Part shown: piece by piece, positions 17,834-27,207 of the stretch
Layout: the number at the start of each line of letters is the position of its first letter
How positions within the stretch are numbered: position 1 is the stretch's first letter
Origin: Desulfovibrio sp. UCD-KL4C
GTDB taxonomy: Bacteria > Desulfobacterota > Desulfovibrionia > Desulfovibrionales > Desulfovibrionaceae
Reading direction: 5' to 3'
DNA length: 64,000 nt
Assembly: GCF_006210265.1 (NCBI RefSeq)
Contig: NZ_VCNC01000003.1
Location: 496,001-560,000, forward strand
Made by a program: the position numbers and the translations under genes
The notes under the pieces: model-generated
Told to the model about the DNA's origin: nothing
The model's database searches: none
The model's input: only the letters and a program-made list of their open reading frames with translations

Positions 17834-18940
17834 ATGTCTGAACCACTACCAACTTTGTGTTGCGGCACACGTTTTGGGCGGGCATACATTGAAGGTTTAT
17901 GCCGTTCTTCAAAATTTACGTTGGCCGGTATATTTGCGCGTGGAAGCGATCGTTCGCGGGAAATTGCAGAAAAATATGGTGTGCCGCTTTATACTTCTCT
18001 TGAGCAGATCCCTGATACCATCAAGGCTGCATGTGTCGTAATACGTTCCTCTATTGTCGGAGGCGTCGGGACGAATATAGCCCTTTCGCTTTTGCGGCGT
18101 GGAATTCATGTTATTCAGGAGCATCCTTTGCATCAGCGTGAAGTTGCGATGTGTCAACAGGCAGCCAGTGACTCGGGGTGCGTATACTATCTGAACACCC
18201 ACCATATCCATATCAGTGAAACCCAGCGGTTTTTAAATATTGTTCATGAGCTTAGAAAGGAGCAGCCCATATCTTTCATAAATGCTCTATGCGGTGTGCA
18301 GGTCGTTTGTTCTTTATTGGATATTCTGGGAAGGATGATCGGCTCCGTAACGCCTTATGATTTCGATGAATACAAGCCTATCAATAGCAAAATTCTTGAG
18401 GCATGCGATATCGAGGCCTTTCCTTATGAAGTTTTACGCGGACACATCTCGAATACCCCGACAACTCTTGCGGTTCAGAATTATTATGACCCAGCTGATC
18501 CTGACAACAATGCTGCAATACTGCATCGAATTACGGTTGGATTTCCTTCAGGAAATTTGACTCTGATGAGTGCTTCTGGGCCTGTGACATGGTCAGACAG
18601 ACTGCATTTTCCTAACGAAATATTCAACATGGAAAATTCTTGCCGTGCAGGATGCCCGATTATTCGGGTTTTGGACAGTCAGGAAGAGACATCCTTATCC
18701 AGTCTTGTTGAGCAGGAGTGGCCGCAGGCTGTCACCCATGCTTTGGAAGAATTTCAGTTGAAGATACAAGGACAGGATCCCTTCTCTGATCGAAATAGTT
18801 ATGAACAGGAATTGTGTACTTTGTGGACCGATTGTATGAAGAGGCTTGGTGCTCCCCGGCTGGTGAGTACGCTTGCTCCTCCTGATGTTTTGCCTGAAAT
18901 TATAAAATCTCAATTCGGTAAACCCTCATTAAAGGTTTAG
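17834..18940 (+). CDS. Thiazolinyl imine reductase (Irp3/YbtU/PchG family)
   Basis: A 368-aa NADPH-dependent reductase of the Gfo/Idh/MocA superfamily. Residues 7-19 (TLCCGTRFGRAYI) match the variant nucleotide-binding start of thiazolinyl imine reductases, and the later EHPLH and YYLNTHH segments are also characteristic. In yersiniabactin and pyochelin synthesis the family reduces one enzyme-bound thiazoline to a thiazolidine. Its presence is strong evidence that the locus makes a thiazoline/thiazolidine metallophore. An AAGGA ribosome site lies directly before the ATG and overlaps the end of the previous gene. Confidence 0.88.
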   Translation: MSEPLPTLCCGTRFGRAYIEGLCRSSKFTLAGIFARGSDRSREIAEKYGVPLYTSLEQIPDTIKAACVVIRSSIVGGVGTNIALSLLRRGIHVIQEHPLHQREVAMCQQAASDSGCVYYLNTHHIHISETQRFLNIVHELRKEQPISFINALCGVQVVCSLLDILGRMIGSVTPYDFDEYKPINSKILEACDIEAFPYEVLRGHISNTPTTLAVQNYYDPADPDNNAAILHRITVGFPSGNLTLMSASGPVTWSDRLHFPNEIFNMENSCRAGCPIIRVLDSQEETSLSSLVEQEWPQAVTHALEEFQLKIQGQDPFSDRNSYEQELCTLWTDCMKRLGAPRLVSTLAPPDVLPEIIKSQFGKPSLKV

Positions 18941-18953
18941 TTTTGGAGAAGAA

Positions 18954-19694
18954 ATGAATCCGTTAATAGTTGCAGATGTTGATGTTAAGGCTGATTTAAG
19001 GTTGTTTTGTATGCCTTATGCTGGGGCTGGAGCCTCGTTATATAGAAGATGGAGCAGGAGTTTTCCGCTTTCAATTCAATTATGTCCTGTGCAGTTGCCT
19101 GGCAGGGAAGAGCGTTTGTTGGAGCCTAGCCTTACGAGTATAGAAAGTGTTGTTGCAGCAATTATGAAAACTCTTCCGGCTTATCTCGACAGACCTTATG
19201 CGTTGTTCGGGCACAGTATGGGAGCTAAGATCGTTTTTGAATTATGCCGGGCTATCAAAAAAGCCAGTTATAAACTCCCAGAGTTGCTGCTCGTGTCGGC
19301 TTGCAAAGCCCCTCATATGCCTGAACCTTATCCCATTCACAGTCTGCCGCAACATGAGTTTCTCGAAGGTCTTGAACGCTACTCAGCAGACACAAGTCTT
19401 TTACATGAATATCCTGAGTTACTTGAGCTTCTTTTGCCGTCATTGCGATCTGATTTTCTGCTGGATGAAAGTTATGTCTATCAGGAAGAGGAAGGAGAAG
19501 ATGTTCTGTCTATCCCGATAGAGGCCTTTTACGGGACAGATGATACAGAAGCGACTTTTGATGAAGTTAGTGGTTGGAGTGCGTATACCGAACAATTTTC
19601 ATTAACGGCAGTAGAAGGGGGTCATTTATTCCTTCGCGAAAGAAAACATGAATTTTTAAATCTGCTTAGTTCCAAACTTTGCTGTTTAATCTGA
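18954..19694 (+). CDS. Type II thioesterase (YbtT/Irp4-like)
   Basis: A 246-aa alpha/beta hydrolase. It shows FCMPYAGAGAS near residue 18, the LPGREER stretch, the nucleophile elbow GHSMG with Ser88, and a C-terminal GGHLFL histidine. These are hallmarks of stand-alone type II thioesterases, which remove wrong or stalled acyl groups from carrier domains of NRPS and PKS lines. YbtT has this role in yersiniabactin synthesis. It follows the imine reductase by 13 bp with GGAG before the ATG. Confidence 0.9.
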   Translation: MNPLIVADVDVKADLRLFCMPYAGAGASLYRRWSRSFPLSIQLCPVQLPGREERLLEPSLTSIESVVAAIMKTLPAYLDRPYALFGHSMGAKIVFELCRAIKKASYKLPELLLVSACKAPHMPEPYPIHSLPQHEFLEGLERYSADTSLLHEYPELLELLLPSLRSDFLLDESYVYQEEEGEDVLSIPIEAFYGTDDTEATFDEVSGWSAYTEQFSLTAVEGGHLFLRERKHEFLNLLSSKLCCLI

Positions 19695-19756
19695 TTCGTT
19701 TAAATTTTATACCTTGAAAATACATCATACTGTCATGAGTGTGATGGAGGATTGTC

Positions 19757-21526
19757 ATGAGACAAAAGTCCGATTTCTCACTTCTTATGGAATATGCCGG
19801 TGGATATCGATATTTTACCTACCTTTCGTGGGTCTTGTCGGCAATAAGTGCTCTTTTGGCGCTAGTTCCATTTCTGTATATCTGGAAGATTATTAAAGAA
19901 GTTCTCGATTTTGCCCCCGAATTCAGCAATGCCCATAATCTGATCCCAAACGGGTGGATGGCAGTTGGTTTTGCCGTATTGTCCCTACTGATATATATGT
20001 GTGGATTGCTCTGTTCCCATTTATCTGCATTCAGAGTTGCGTCGAATATGCGCAAAAATGTAATCAGGCATACATTGCAACTTCCACTGGGACAGGTCGA
20101 GAAGATAGGGTCCGGTAAGTTGCGCAAAATTATTAACGATACCAGCGCTGCCACAGAGACATATCTTGCACATCAATTAGTTGATAAATCCGGAGCAATT
20201 GCTACCCCTGTAGGTTTGTTGTTTCTACTTCTGTTTTTTGATTGGAGATTAGGGGTGATCAGTTTGATACCTGTCGGTCTTGGGTTTTGTGCTTTGATGT
20301 TTATGACAGGAAAAGACATGCAAAAGAAGCTTAAAGAATACCAGAATGCACTTGATGATATGTCGAATGAGGCTGTTGAATATGTCCGTGGTATTCCGGT
20401 AATTAAAACATTCGGGCAAACGGTTTTTAGTTTCAAGAGATTCAAAAATTCTATCGATGTTTATTATAGATGGGTTGTGGCGTATAGCCTCCAATGCCGT
20501 AGATCATGGCTCTTTTATATTGTGGGAATTAACAGTGTTTTTGTTTTTATTATCTTTGCTGGGATATTCGCTACCAAGGAAACTGTGACTAATGAAATTA
20601 TATTAAATTTAATGTTTTACATTATTATAACCCCGGCTATTTCAATAACGCTGACAAGAATTGTGCATATGCAAGAAGAGAATATGCTTGTTAATGATGC
20701 GCTCAGGCGTGTTAACAGTATCCTCAATATGCAGCCTTTGAATTCCGTTTTATCAATAGAGATGCCGGTTGATGCTTCAATTGATATTAGGGGAGCCAGT
20801 TACAGTTATGGCGGTGGCGGCAATGCTTTGGAAAATATTAATATGCGAATAGACAGCGGGCAGACCGTTGCTCTCGTGGGTCCTTCCGGTGGCGGTAAGA
20901 CAACTCTTGCCAGTATGGTCTCCCGTTTTTTTGATCCGCAAAAAGGGCAGATCTTGATAGGTGGGGTTGATGTTCGAAGCATCAGTAAGGCCGAGTTGAT
21001 GAAAACTGTCTCATTTGTCTTTCAGGACAGTAAGTTGATTAAGACCAGCATTTTGGAAAATGTGCGCTTAGGAAGGCCGGAAGCCTCACGTGTGAAGGTT
21101 ATGGAAGCTTTGAAGAACGCGCAATGCCTCGATATTATCGATAAATTCTCTGATGGTGTTGATACGGTCGTCGGCACGCAGGGTGTATACCTGTCAGGTG
21201 GGGAACAGCAGAGACTCGCTATTGCCAGAGCTATCCTGATGGATTCTCCTATTGTTGTTCTGGACGAAGCAACTGCATTTGCAGACCCTGATAACGAAAC
21301 ACGTATTCAAGAAGCTTTTGCGGTGCTTTCTGCTGGAAAGACCGTGATTATGATAGCGCACCGTCTTTCTACTGTCATGAATTCTGATCGTATTTTTGTA
21401 TTGAAAGACGGACAAATTGTTGAAGACGGCTCTTTTCAGGAGCTTGAACAGAAGCAAGGCGTGTTCTCACGTATGTGGGATGATTACCAATCATCGGTGC
21501 AATGGAAAGTTGCAAAAGAGGTATAA
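19757..21526 (+). CDS. ABC transporter, fused membrane and ATPase domains (YbtP/Irp6-like)
   Basis: A 589-aa half transporter with an N-terminal six-helix ABC type 1 membrane domain (about 25-310) and a C-terminal ATPase: Walker A GPSGGGKTT (about 374-382), signature LSGGEQQR, Walker B IVVLDEAT and a switch His in IAHR. It pairs with the next gene, as YbtP pairs with YbtQ, where exporter-fold proteins import ferric yersiniabactin across the inner membrane. Export of the apo-metallophore is the alternative and sequence alone does not decide. The start was chosen for the ATGGAGG ribosome site about 10 bp upstream. It lies 62 bp after the thioesterase with no clear terminator between. Confidence 0.9.
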   Translation: MRQKSDFSLLMEYAGGYRYFTYLSWVLSAISALLALVPFLYIWKIIKEVLDFAPEFSNAHNLIPNGWMAVGFAVLSLLIYMCGLLCSHLSAFRVASNMRKNVIRHTLQLPLGQVEKIGSGKLRKIINDTSAATETYLAHQLVDKSGAIATPVGLLFLLLFFDWRLGVISLIPVGLGFCALMFMTGKDMQKKLKEYQNALDDMSNEAVEYVRGIPVIKTFGQTVFSFKRFKNSIDVYYRWVVAYSLQCRRSWLFYIVGINSVFVFIIFAGIFATKETVTNEIILNLMFYIIITPAISITLTRIVHMQEENMLVNDALRRVNSILNMQPLNSVLSIEMPVDASIDIRGASYSYGGGGNALENINMRIDSGQTVALVGPSGGGKTTLASMVSRFFDPQKGQILIGGVDVRSISKAELMKTVSFVFQDSKLIKTSILENVRLGRPEASRVKVMEALKNAQCLDIIDKFSDGVDTVVGTQGVYLSGGEQQRLAIARAILMDSPIVVLDEATAFADPDNETRIQEAFAVLSAGKTVIMIAHRLSTVMNSDRIFVLKDGQIVEDGSFQELEQKQGVFSRMWDDYQSSVQWKVAKEV

Positions 21527-21529
21527 GTC

Positions 21530-23257
21530 ATGATTAATATGCTACAAAAAAAATTTGCCTTATCAGAACAAGGTGCGAAAGATTTGGTAGTAGGTTCTCT
21601 AGCTTGTCTATTTCATAATATATCACTTATGCTTCCGGTCGGACTTTTATATTATTTTATTTGTGAACTCGTGGTAGATGGGAGCACCAATAGAGCATTC
21701 TTTTATATGGGATGTAGTGTGATATGTCTCATCCTGATTGCCATAACTTCATTTTTTCAATATAATTTAACATACTTACCACCGTATAATGAAAGTTGTA
21801 TCCGTAGGATTTCTCTTGCGGAACAATTACGAAAGCTTCCCTTATCTTTCTTTGCTCGGAAAGACCTTTCTGACTTAACCAGCGTGATCATGTCTGATTG
21901 TTCTTTTCTGGAAAGAGTTTTCTCTCATTTTATCCCGCAGTTGGTCGGTTCAATCCTTTCAACTGTGCTGATCGGCATAAGTCTGTTCTTTATTGATTGG
22001 CGTATGGGCATAGCTGCAATGTGGGGAGTTCCTATTGCATTCATTATTATCGCAATGTCTTCCAAGGTGCAGGACCGGTTACAAGAAAAGCAGATGGACG
22101 CCAAAATGGCATGTGCTGACGGTATACAGGAATGCATAGAAACTGTGCGAGATTTAAAGGCTTGCAATGCAGAGGAAGAGTATCTCAAGGAGTTGGATAA
22201 AAAAATTGATGCTGTCGAAAGCAGAGCTGTTTTCTCTGAGTTTGGAACAGCTGTGTTTGTAGTTTCATCTGGATTACTTTTGAAACTGGGGATTGCCACA
22301 GTTGCTCTTGCCGGATCTCTTTTATTGGTAGAAGGGCAAATTGATCTGTTGACATTTTTTATGTTTTTACTGGTAGCATCTCGTTTATATGATCCTTTAC
22401 AGGAATCTTTACATAATCTTATGGGAATTATTCTTGCCCGAACTAATATTTCAAGAACAAAAAATATATTGGAACATCCAAAGCAAAGCGGAGTTCCTCA
22501 ACTGACAAACAAAGGATATGATGTTGTTCTGCATGATGTCGGCTTTTCATACAATGACAGCAACTATGTTTTAAATGATGTCTCGCTGACGATAAATCAG
22601 GGCGACGTTACAGCTCTTGTCGGACCGTCCGGCGGTGGTAAAACAACTGTATCCCGCCTTGTTGCGAGGTTTTGGGAGGTAAATAAAGGGAGTATTACTA
22701 TCGGTGGCATGGATATCTCGAATATTGATCCTGAACGGCTGTTCTCCTTATTCGCAATTGTCTTTCAGGATGTCACCCTTTTTAATGATACTATCATGGA
22801 AAATATTCGTGTTGGTAAGCATGATGCAACAGATGAAGAAGTTCTGGCTGCTGCGAAGCATGCATATTGTGATAAGATTGCATCAAAATTGCCTGATGGT
22901 TGGAATACTATGATTGGTGAAAATGGCTGCACCCTTTCCGGTGGAGAGCGTCAACGGATATCAATTGCCAGAGCCTTTCTTAAAAATGCCCCGATCCTTT
23001 TATTAGATGAAGCAACAGCTTCGCTTGATGTGGAAAATGAAACGCTTATTCAGACAGCTCTTTCACGACTCATAAAGGATAAGACCGTGCTTGTCATTGC
23101 ACACCGTATGAGAACTGTAGCCGGGGCAGATAAAATTGTCGTTCTGGCAGAAGGTTCCGTAGTTGAGGAAGGCTCGCCTGCAGAGTTAATAGAGAAAGAC
23201 AGTGTCTACCGCCATATGGTTGAGCTTCAGACACAGGGGCAGGAGTGGAGCATTTAG
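21530..23257 (+). CDS. ABC transporter, fused membrane and ATPase domains (YbtQ/Irp7-like)
   Basis: A 575-aa half transporter with the same layout as its upstream neighbour: membrane domain (about 20-300), Walker A GPSGGGKTT (about 364), signature LSGGERQR, Walker B ILLLDEATAS and IAHR. It starts 3 bp after the previous stop, with GAGG upstream, so the two are co-translated and very likely form a heterodimer. It is the last clear gene of the metallophore operon; a strong hairpin terminator follows at about 23400. Confidence 0.9.
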   Translation: MINMLQKKFALSEQGAKDLVVGSLACLFHNISLMLPVGLLYYFICELVVDGSTNRAFFYMGCSVICLILIAITSFFQYNLTYLPPYNESCIRRISLAEQLRKLPLSFFARKDLSDLTSVIMSDCSFLERVFSHFIPQLVGSILSTVLIGISLFFIDWRMGIAAMWGVPIAFIIIAMSSKVQDRLQEKQMDAKMACADGIQECIETVRDLKACNAEEEYLKELDKKIDAVESRAVFSEFGTAVFVVSSGLLLKLGIATVALAGSLLLVEGQIDLLTFFMFLLVASRLYDPLQESLHNLMGIILARTNISRTKNILEHPKQSGVPQLTNKGYDVVLHDVGFSYNDSNYVLNDVSLTINQGDVTALVGPSGGGKTTVSRLVARFWEVNKGSITIGGMDISNIDPERLFSLFAIVFQDVTLFNDTIMENIRVGKHDATDEEVLAAAKHAYCDKIASKLPDGWNTMIGENGCTLSGGERQRISIARAFLKNAPILLLDEATASLDVENETLIQTALSRLIKDKTVLVIAHRMRTVAGADKIVVLAEGSVVEEGSPAELIEKDSVYRHMVELQTQGQEWSI

Positions 23258-23290
23258 AGTGCTTGAAAGTAGAGTGAATAAGGTAAATTA

Positions 23291-23383
23291 TTGGCGTCTG
23301 CTTCAAAGGAAGAAAAAGAAGCTATCGATGAAATTGAACACTATAAAATGAAGATGGGAAATAGGGCTAATGCCGCGAGTTAG
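23291..23383 (+). pseudogene. Short coding-like remnant (about 30 aa)
   Basis: After an in-frame TAA this frame reads from a TTG as LASASKEEKEAIDEIEHYKM and on to a TAG at 23381-23383. Its charged, helical composition looks like the C-terminal tail of a real protein, but no longer frame exists upstream. It may be the trace of a deleted gene or a very small protein. No family was recognised. Confidence 0.25.
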
Positions 23384-23398
23384 CTTTCACATTTTATA

Positions 23399-23441
23399 AA
23401 AATTAAGCCCCCCTTAAAATCTCAAGGAGGGCTTAATTTTT
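23399..23441. terminator. Bidirectional terminator between the metallophore and nqr operons
   Basis: A GC-rich hairpin, AAATTAAGCCC... pairing with ...GGGCTTAATTT, followed by T residues on the + strand and A residues before it. It lies between the converging ABC transporter gene (+) and the ferritin-like gene (-), so it can serve both. Confidence 0.8.
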
Positions 23442-23455
23442 ACGAATACCGAAAA

Positions 23456-23914
23456 CTACATACTGTCAATTTTGAGGGCATTCTTAGCGAGCTTGATTTT
23501 TTCGTTCTTTTCCATTTCGAGAAGTCCTCGAAAAACATCACGAACTTCATCAGAAATTTCATTTTGGAGGATTCCTTCGTAGGTATCTAAGAGGCATTGG
23601 TCAAAATCTACGGCAATCTCAATTACCTGCTGGGCTGTCATATCCGGGTTAATAGAAGCGGAGAAAAAAGGGCTTAGGTCGCATTTTTTATTAACAAACA
23701 TGAACCATGTGTCCAGAACACGTTCTGATATTTCAGATTCATAATCGTCTAAAATTGCAGCCAGATTTTCATGGTGCCTGCTCATATATTCAAGAAGGAT
23801 TTTGACTCTTTCTTTTTCAACATTATCGGACAAATTGTCGTAAAAATCTGCAAGTTTCCTGTGAAAAAATTTGGTCTGTTCAATAACATCCTTGGCAGTC
23901 TGGACTTTTGTCAT
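23456..23914 (-). CDS. Ferritin-like helical protein of unknown function
   Basis: A 152-aa, almost wholly helical, acidic protein. Helical segments carry Glu/His pairs such as RHHENLAAI (near residues 46-54) and LLEMEKNEKIK near the C-terminus, as in ferritin-like or rubrerythrin-like four-helix bundles, but a full diiron ligand set (two ExxH) is not evident. It is the last gene of the nqr operon, 18 bp after nqrM, so a role in iron or redox housekeeping for NQR is possible. The family assignment is by general appearance only. Confidence 0.55.
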   Translation of the reverse strand: MTKVQTAKDVIEQTKFFHRKLADFYDNLSDNVEKERVKILLEYMSRHHENLAAILDDYESEISERVLDTWFMFVNKKCDLSPFFSASINPDMTAQQVIEIAVDFDQCLLDTYEGILQNEISDEVRDVFRGLLEMEKNEKIKLAKNALKIDSM

Positions 23915-23932
23915 AGCATTTCTCCTGACCTT

Positions 23933-24133
23933 TTATAGCGGTCTTATTGAATCAGTTTTATCGGTACATTTTTTGTCAAAGTCATACTTGCCGCATTTGC
24001 ATCCTGATCCGTCTTCTGCTTGCAGTGAACCTCGGCAGGAGCCACGGAGACAGCTGCGTTTGAAAATAACTCCGACAGCAAGGCCTAGGAAGGCAACTAT
24101 GAAAATAGCTCCAGTCAGCATTAGTGTTTGCAT
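23933..24133 (-). CDS. nqrM: NqrM, Na+-NQR maturation protein
   Basis: A 66-aa protein with one N-terminal membrane helix (about 5-25) followed by a cysteine-rich tail (Cys at KRSC, RGSC, SGCKC, KKC). This is the layout of NqrM (DUF539), which is needed to insert the iron site into the NqrD/NqrE core of Na+-NQR. It follows apbE by 11 bp in the nqr operon, its usual position. Confidence 0.88.
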   Translation of the reverse strand: MQTLMLTGAIFIVAFLGLAVGVIFKRSCLRGSCRGSLQAEDGSGCKCGKYDFDKKCTDKTDSIRPL

Positions 24134-24144
24134 GATATATATCC

Positions 24145-25179
24145 TCAGTTCAGTTTTTCGTGTTTTGGGAAATTACCGGTTGCAGTTTCAACAAGTCCAT
24201 CCGCTGTTTTTACAATGAAAAATGCGGAAAGATTATTTTTTTTAGCCAACTTGATACCACGCTTAGGTCCAAGCACAGTCAGGCCTGTTGCCAATGCATC
24301 CGCGCGGGCGCAGGTGTTAGCCATAACGCTGACCGAGACTAACGTGTGTGTTATCGGGCGGCCCGTTGTCGGGTCGAGAATATGGGAGTAACGTTTACCG
24401 TCCACTTCAAAATAGTTGCGGTAATCGCCGGATGTGGCCATAGCCTTGTCGGTAAAAGCAATAACAGCCTGAACCGCACGTTCTATGCTGACAGGTTTTT
24501 CCACAGCAATACGCCACGGTTCACCATTTGGCTTTTTGCCTTTAGTCCTGATTTCTCCACCGATTTCTACCATAAAGGTTTTTATCTTCTGACTTGTAAG
24601 CCAATTGCTCACAGCGTCCACACAGTAACCTTTGGCTATGGCAGCCAGATCAATGGTAATGGTCGGCTTAAGTTTTTTCAGCTCCGGAGGGTTCGTGCTA
24701 ACTTCAACAAACGTAGATCCTACATTGCTCAACTTTTCCTTGATCTCGGCATCATTTGGAACAATGTCGGTCTGTTTGTCATGACCGAATCCCCATAAGT
24801 TTACCAACGGAGCGATTGTTATATCAAATGCTCCATCCGTCATTTTGTTGATTTCTTTAGCCGTCTTGACGACTTCGGCTAACTCTTTGGATACGGGAAA
24901 CCAGTCAGAGCCCTTATAATCGTTAAACTGTGACAATTCTGACTCAGGTTTGAACAGAGACATTGCCGAGTTCACTTTTCCCACAACCTGCTCAATGCCA
25001 TTGTTTAAGGTCTCAGGTGACAAGTTGTTTGGAAGATCATAGATTACGATAGAGTACGTTGTGCCTAGTGCTTTACCCTTAAGTTGAACGGGTTTGGATT
25101 CGCCGCCGCACCCACCTAAGATGAGTGTCAGAATGAGTAATCCAGTGAATTTTTTAAGCGACCCCGAAAACCACTCCAT
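24145..25179 (-). CDS. apbE: ApbE-type FAD:protein FMN transferase (lipoprotein)
   Basis: A 344-aa periplasmic lipoprotein that attaches FMN through a phosphoester bond to Thr of NqrB and NqrC. A lipoprotein signal peptide with lipobox LILGGC ends near residue 25. The core shows the family stretches GTTYSI, LAAIAKGY (near 185), GGEIRTKG and SHILDPTTG. The start at 25179 was preferred over an upstream start twelve codons earlier because AAGGAT lies six bases before it and the signal peptide then begins properly. It lies between nqrF and nqrM. Confidence 0.93.
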   Translation of the reverse strand: MEWFSGSLKKFTGLLILTLILGGCGGESKPVQLKGKALGTTYSIVIYDLPNNLSPETLNNGIEQVVGKVNSAMSLFKPESELSQFNDYKGSDWFPVSKELAEVVKTAKEINKMTDGAFDITIAPLVNLWGFGHDKQTDIVPNDAEIKEKLSNVGSTFVEVSTNPPELKKLKPTITIDLAAIAKGYCVDAVSNWLTSQKIKTFMVEIGGEIRTKGKKPNGEPWRIAVEKPVSIERAVQAVIAFTDKAMATSGDYRNYFEVDGKRYSHILDPTTGRPITHTLVSVSVMANTCARADALATGLTVLGPKRGIKLAKKNNLSAFFIVKTADGLVETATGNFPKHEKLN

Positions 25180-25235
25180 ATATCTTATCCTTGTAATATG
25201 AACCGCAAAGGGCAATTTATTTGTTTTTTAGAAAG

Positions 25236-25270
25236 TGCTCGTGGCCGGAAAGGTTTTTCCGGCCCGAGCA
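25236..25270 (-). promoter_or_regulatory. Long GC-rich hairpin between nqrF and apbE
   Basis: Bases 25236-25251 pair with 25256-25270 around a four-base loop, giving a near-perfect stem of about 15 bp with one bulge. On the operon strand it is not followed by a clean T-run. It may be a partial terminator or an mRNA-processing element lowering apbE-nqrM output relative to nqrA-F. Confidence 0.5.
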
Positions 25271-25297
25271 TTTTATTTGTATTTTGCTTCAGCCTTA

Positions 25298-26524
25298 TTA
25301 TGCACCGAAGTTGTCATACATAATGTTTTCTTTTTCCACGCCCTGCGAGATGAGCATGTTTTCTACTGCGGATGCCATCATTGGCGGACCGCACATATAG
25401 AATTCACAATCTTCCGGCGCTTGATGATCCTTAATATAGTTCTCAAAGAGAACGTTATGGATGAATCCGGTATGTCCAGTCCAATTGTCTTCCGGCAGTG
25501 GATCAGACAAGGCTACATGCCAAGTGAAGTTCGGGAACTCTTCGGCAAGTTGATTGAACTCTTCCACGTAGAACATTTCGCGTAGACTGCGAGCTCCATA
25601 CCAGAAGCTGATTTTACGTTTAGTCCCTAACCTTCTCAGCTGATCAAAGATGTGCGAGCGCATGGGAGCCATACCCGCTCCACCGCCGATAAAGATCATT
25701 TCCGTGTCCGTATCACGGGCGAAGAATTCGCCGTACGGGCCGGAGATAGTTACTTTATCTCCTGGTTTGAGACTGTAGATGTACGACGACATCTGCCCGG
25801 GAGGAGCGTCCGGAGCAAATGGAGGAGGCGGGCAAACGCGGACGTTAAGCATTATGATGCCTTTTTCATCGGGGTAGTTAGCCATTGAGTACGCACGTAC
25901 TATGGGTTCTTTAACCACCGATGTGTAACGCCACAGGTTGAATTTATCCCAATCTTCCTTGAACTGGTCGCCAACTTCAAAGTCTTTGTAGTCAACGGTA
26001 TGAGCAGGGGCTTCTATCTGAATGTAACCTCCGGCACGGAAGTCCACATTTTCCCCTTCAGGAAGTTGAATTGTGAATTCTTTGATAAACGTAGCACGTG
26101 GAATATTGGATTTAACCGTACATTCCCATTTTTTTATATCGAAGATTTCGGCCGGAACCTGAATTTTCATATCCTGCTTAACGTTTACCTGACAGGCTAG
26201 GCGAGTCCCTTCACGGGCTTCACGCTTGCTTATGTGCGCGGTTTCAGTTGGCAGAATATCTCCACCACCGGCATGAACTTGACATTTACATTGACCGCAT
26301 GAACCACCGCCACCACAGGCGGATGGTACATATATTTCCTTTTCAGCCAATGCGTTAAGGAGTTTTGTCCCGGGTCTGATCACAATGGATTTTTTCGGGT
26401 CTCCGTTGATTTCAATGTTAACCTCTCCGCTCGGGACAAGTTTGGCCCGGGCGAGCAGGATGAACACACATAGCGCAAGAACTACGCCGGTAAACATCAC
26501 TACACCGAGTATAATTTCAACCAT
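25298..26524 (-). CDS. nqrF: Na+-NQR subunit F, NADH-oxidising FAD and [2Fe-2S] subunit
   Basis: A 408-aa subunit taking electrons from NADH. It has one N-terminal membrane helix (about 3-25), a ferredoxin domain with cluster ligands Cys70, Cys76, Cys79 and Cys111, then a ferredoxin-reductase-like half with the FAD-binding RAYSMANYP motif, the NADH-binding [12 protein letters not shown] segment and a C-terminal CGPPMM. Length matches the family. NqrF is specific to Na+-NQR and has no counterpart in Rnf, which settles the identity of the operon. Confidence 0.96.
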   Translation of the reverse strand: MVEIILGVVMFTGVVLALCVFILLARAKLVPSGEVNIEINGDPKKSIVIRPGTKLLNALAEKEIYVPSACGGGGSCGQCKCQVHAGGGDILPTETAHISKREAREGTRLACQVNVKQDMKIQVPAEIFDIKKWECTVKSNIPRATFIKEFTIQLPEGENVDFRAGGYIQIEAPAHTVDYKDFEVGDQFKEDWDKFNLWRYTSVVKEPIVRAYSMANYPDEKGIIMLNVRVCPPPPFAPDAPPGQMSSYIYSLKPGDKVTISGPYGEFFARDTDTEMIFIGGGAGMAPMRSHIFDQLRRLGTKRKISFWYGARSLREMFYVEEFNQLAEEFPNFTWHVALSDPLPEDNWTGHTGFIHNVLFENYIKDHQAPEDCEFYMCGPPMMASAVENMLISQGVEKENIMYDNFGA

Positions 26525-26588
26525 GGTTCTTCACTTCCCATAGTTTGATGGTTCGTAAATAAAAAGGCGCAATCAGCCACCTTTGCAA

Positions 26589-27197
26589 CTACATCTGTAT
26601 TCCTGAAAATGACAGAAATCCGAATGACATAAGACCGACCACGATAAACGTTATGCCCAGTCCCTGAAGTCCTTCAGGTACATTCGAATATTTCATTTTC
26701 TCGCGGATACCGGCCAGAACAACTATGGCAAGTGCCCAGCCGATGCCGGAACCGAAACCGAAAGTAAGGGATTCTGCGAAGTTGTAATCACGTTCAACCA
26801 TAAACAGAGAAGCTCCCAAAATGGCGCAGTTAACAGTGATCAGGGGTAAAAATATACCTAGAGCATTGTAAAGAGACGGCACATATTTATCGAGAGCCAT
26901 TTCCATAATTTGAACGATAGCTGCGATAACTCCGATGTATGAAATCAGACCGACAAATGTGAGGTCCACATTGCCGAATCCGGCCCATGCCAGAGCTCCT
27001 TCGCGTAGGAAGTAGTTGTAAAGCAGGTTATTGACCGGAACTGTGATAGTCATGACCACAACAACGGCCACACCAAGTCCTAGAGCAGTTGCCACCTTTT
27101 TGGACACAGCCAGAAAGGTACACATGCCAAGGAAGAAGGCCAGCGCCATATTTTCGATAAAAATCGATTTGACGAAGATATTAAGTAGATGTTCCAT
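26589..27197 (-). CDS. nqrE: Na+-NQR subunit E
   Basis: A 202-aa integral membrane protein with six predicted helices, homologous to RnfA. The conserved segments [18 protein letters not shown] and [12 protein letters not shown] carry the two cysteines (in MCTF and NCAI) that, with those of NqrD, hold the iron site in the membrane core. It lies 10 bp after nqrD and 64 bp before nqrF. Confidence 0.95.
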   Translation of the reverse strand: MEHLLNIFVKSIFIENMALAFFLGMCTFLAVSKKVATALGLGVAVVVVMTITVPVNNLLYNYFLREGALAWAGFGNVDLTFVGLISYIGVIAAIVQIMEMALDKYVPSLYNALGIFLPLITVNCAILGASLFMVERDYNFAESLTFGFGSGIGWALAIVVLAGIREKMKYSNVPEGLQGLGITFIVVGLMSFGFLSFSGIQM

Positions 27198-27207
27198 GGC
27201 TCACTCC

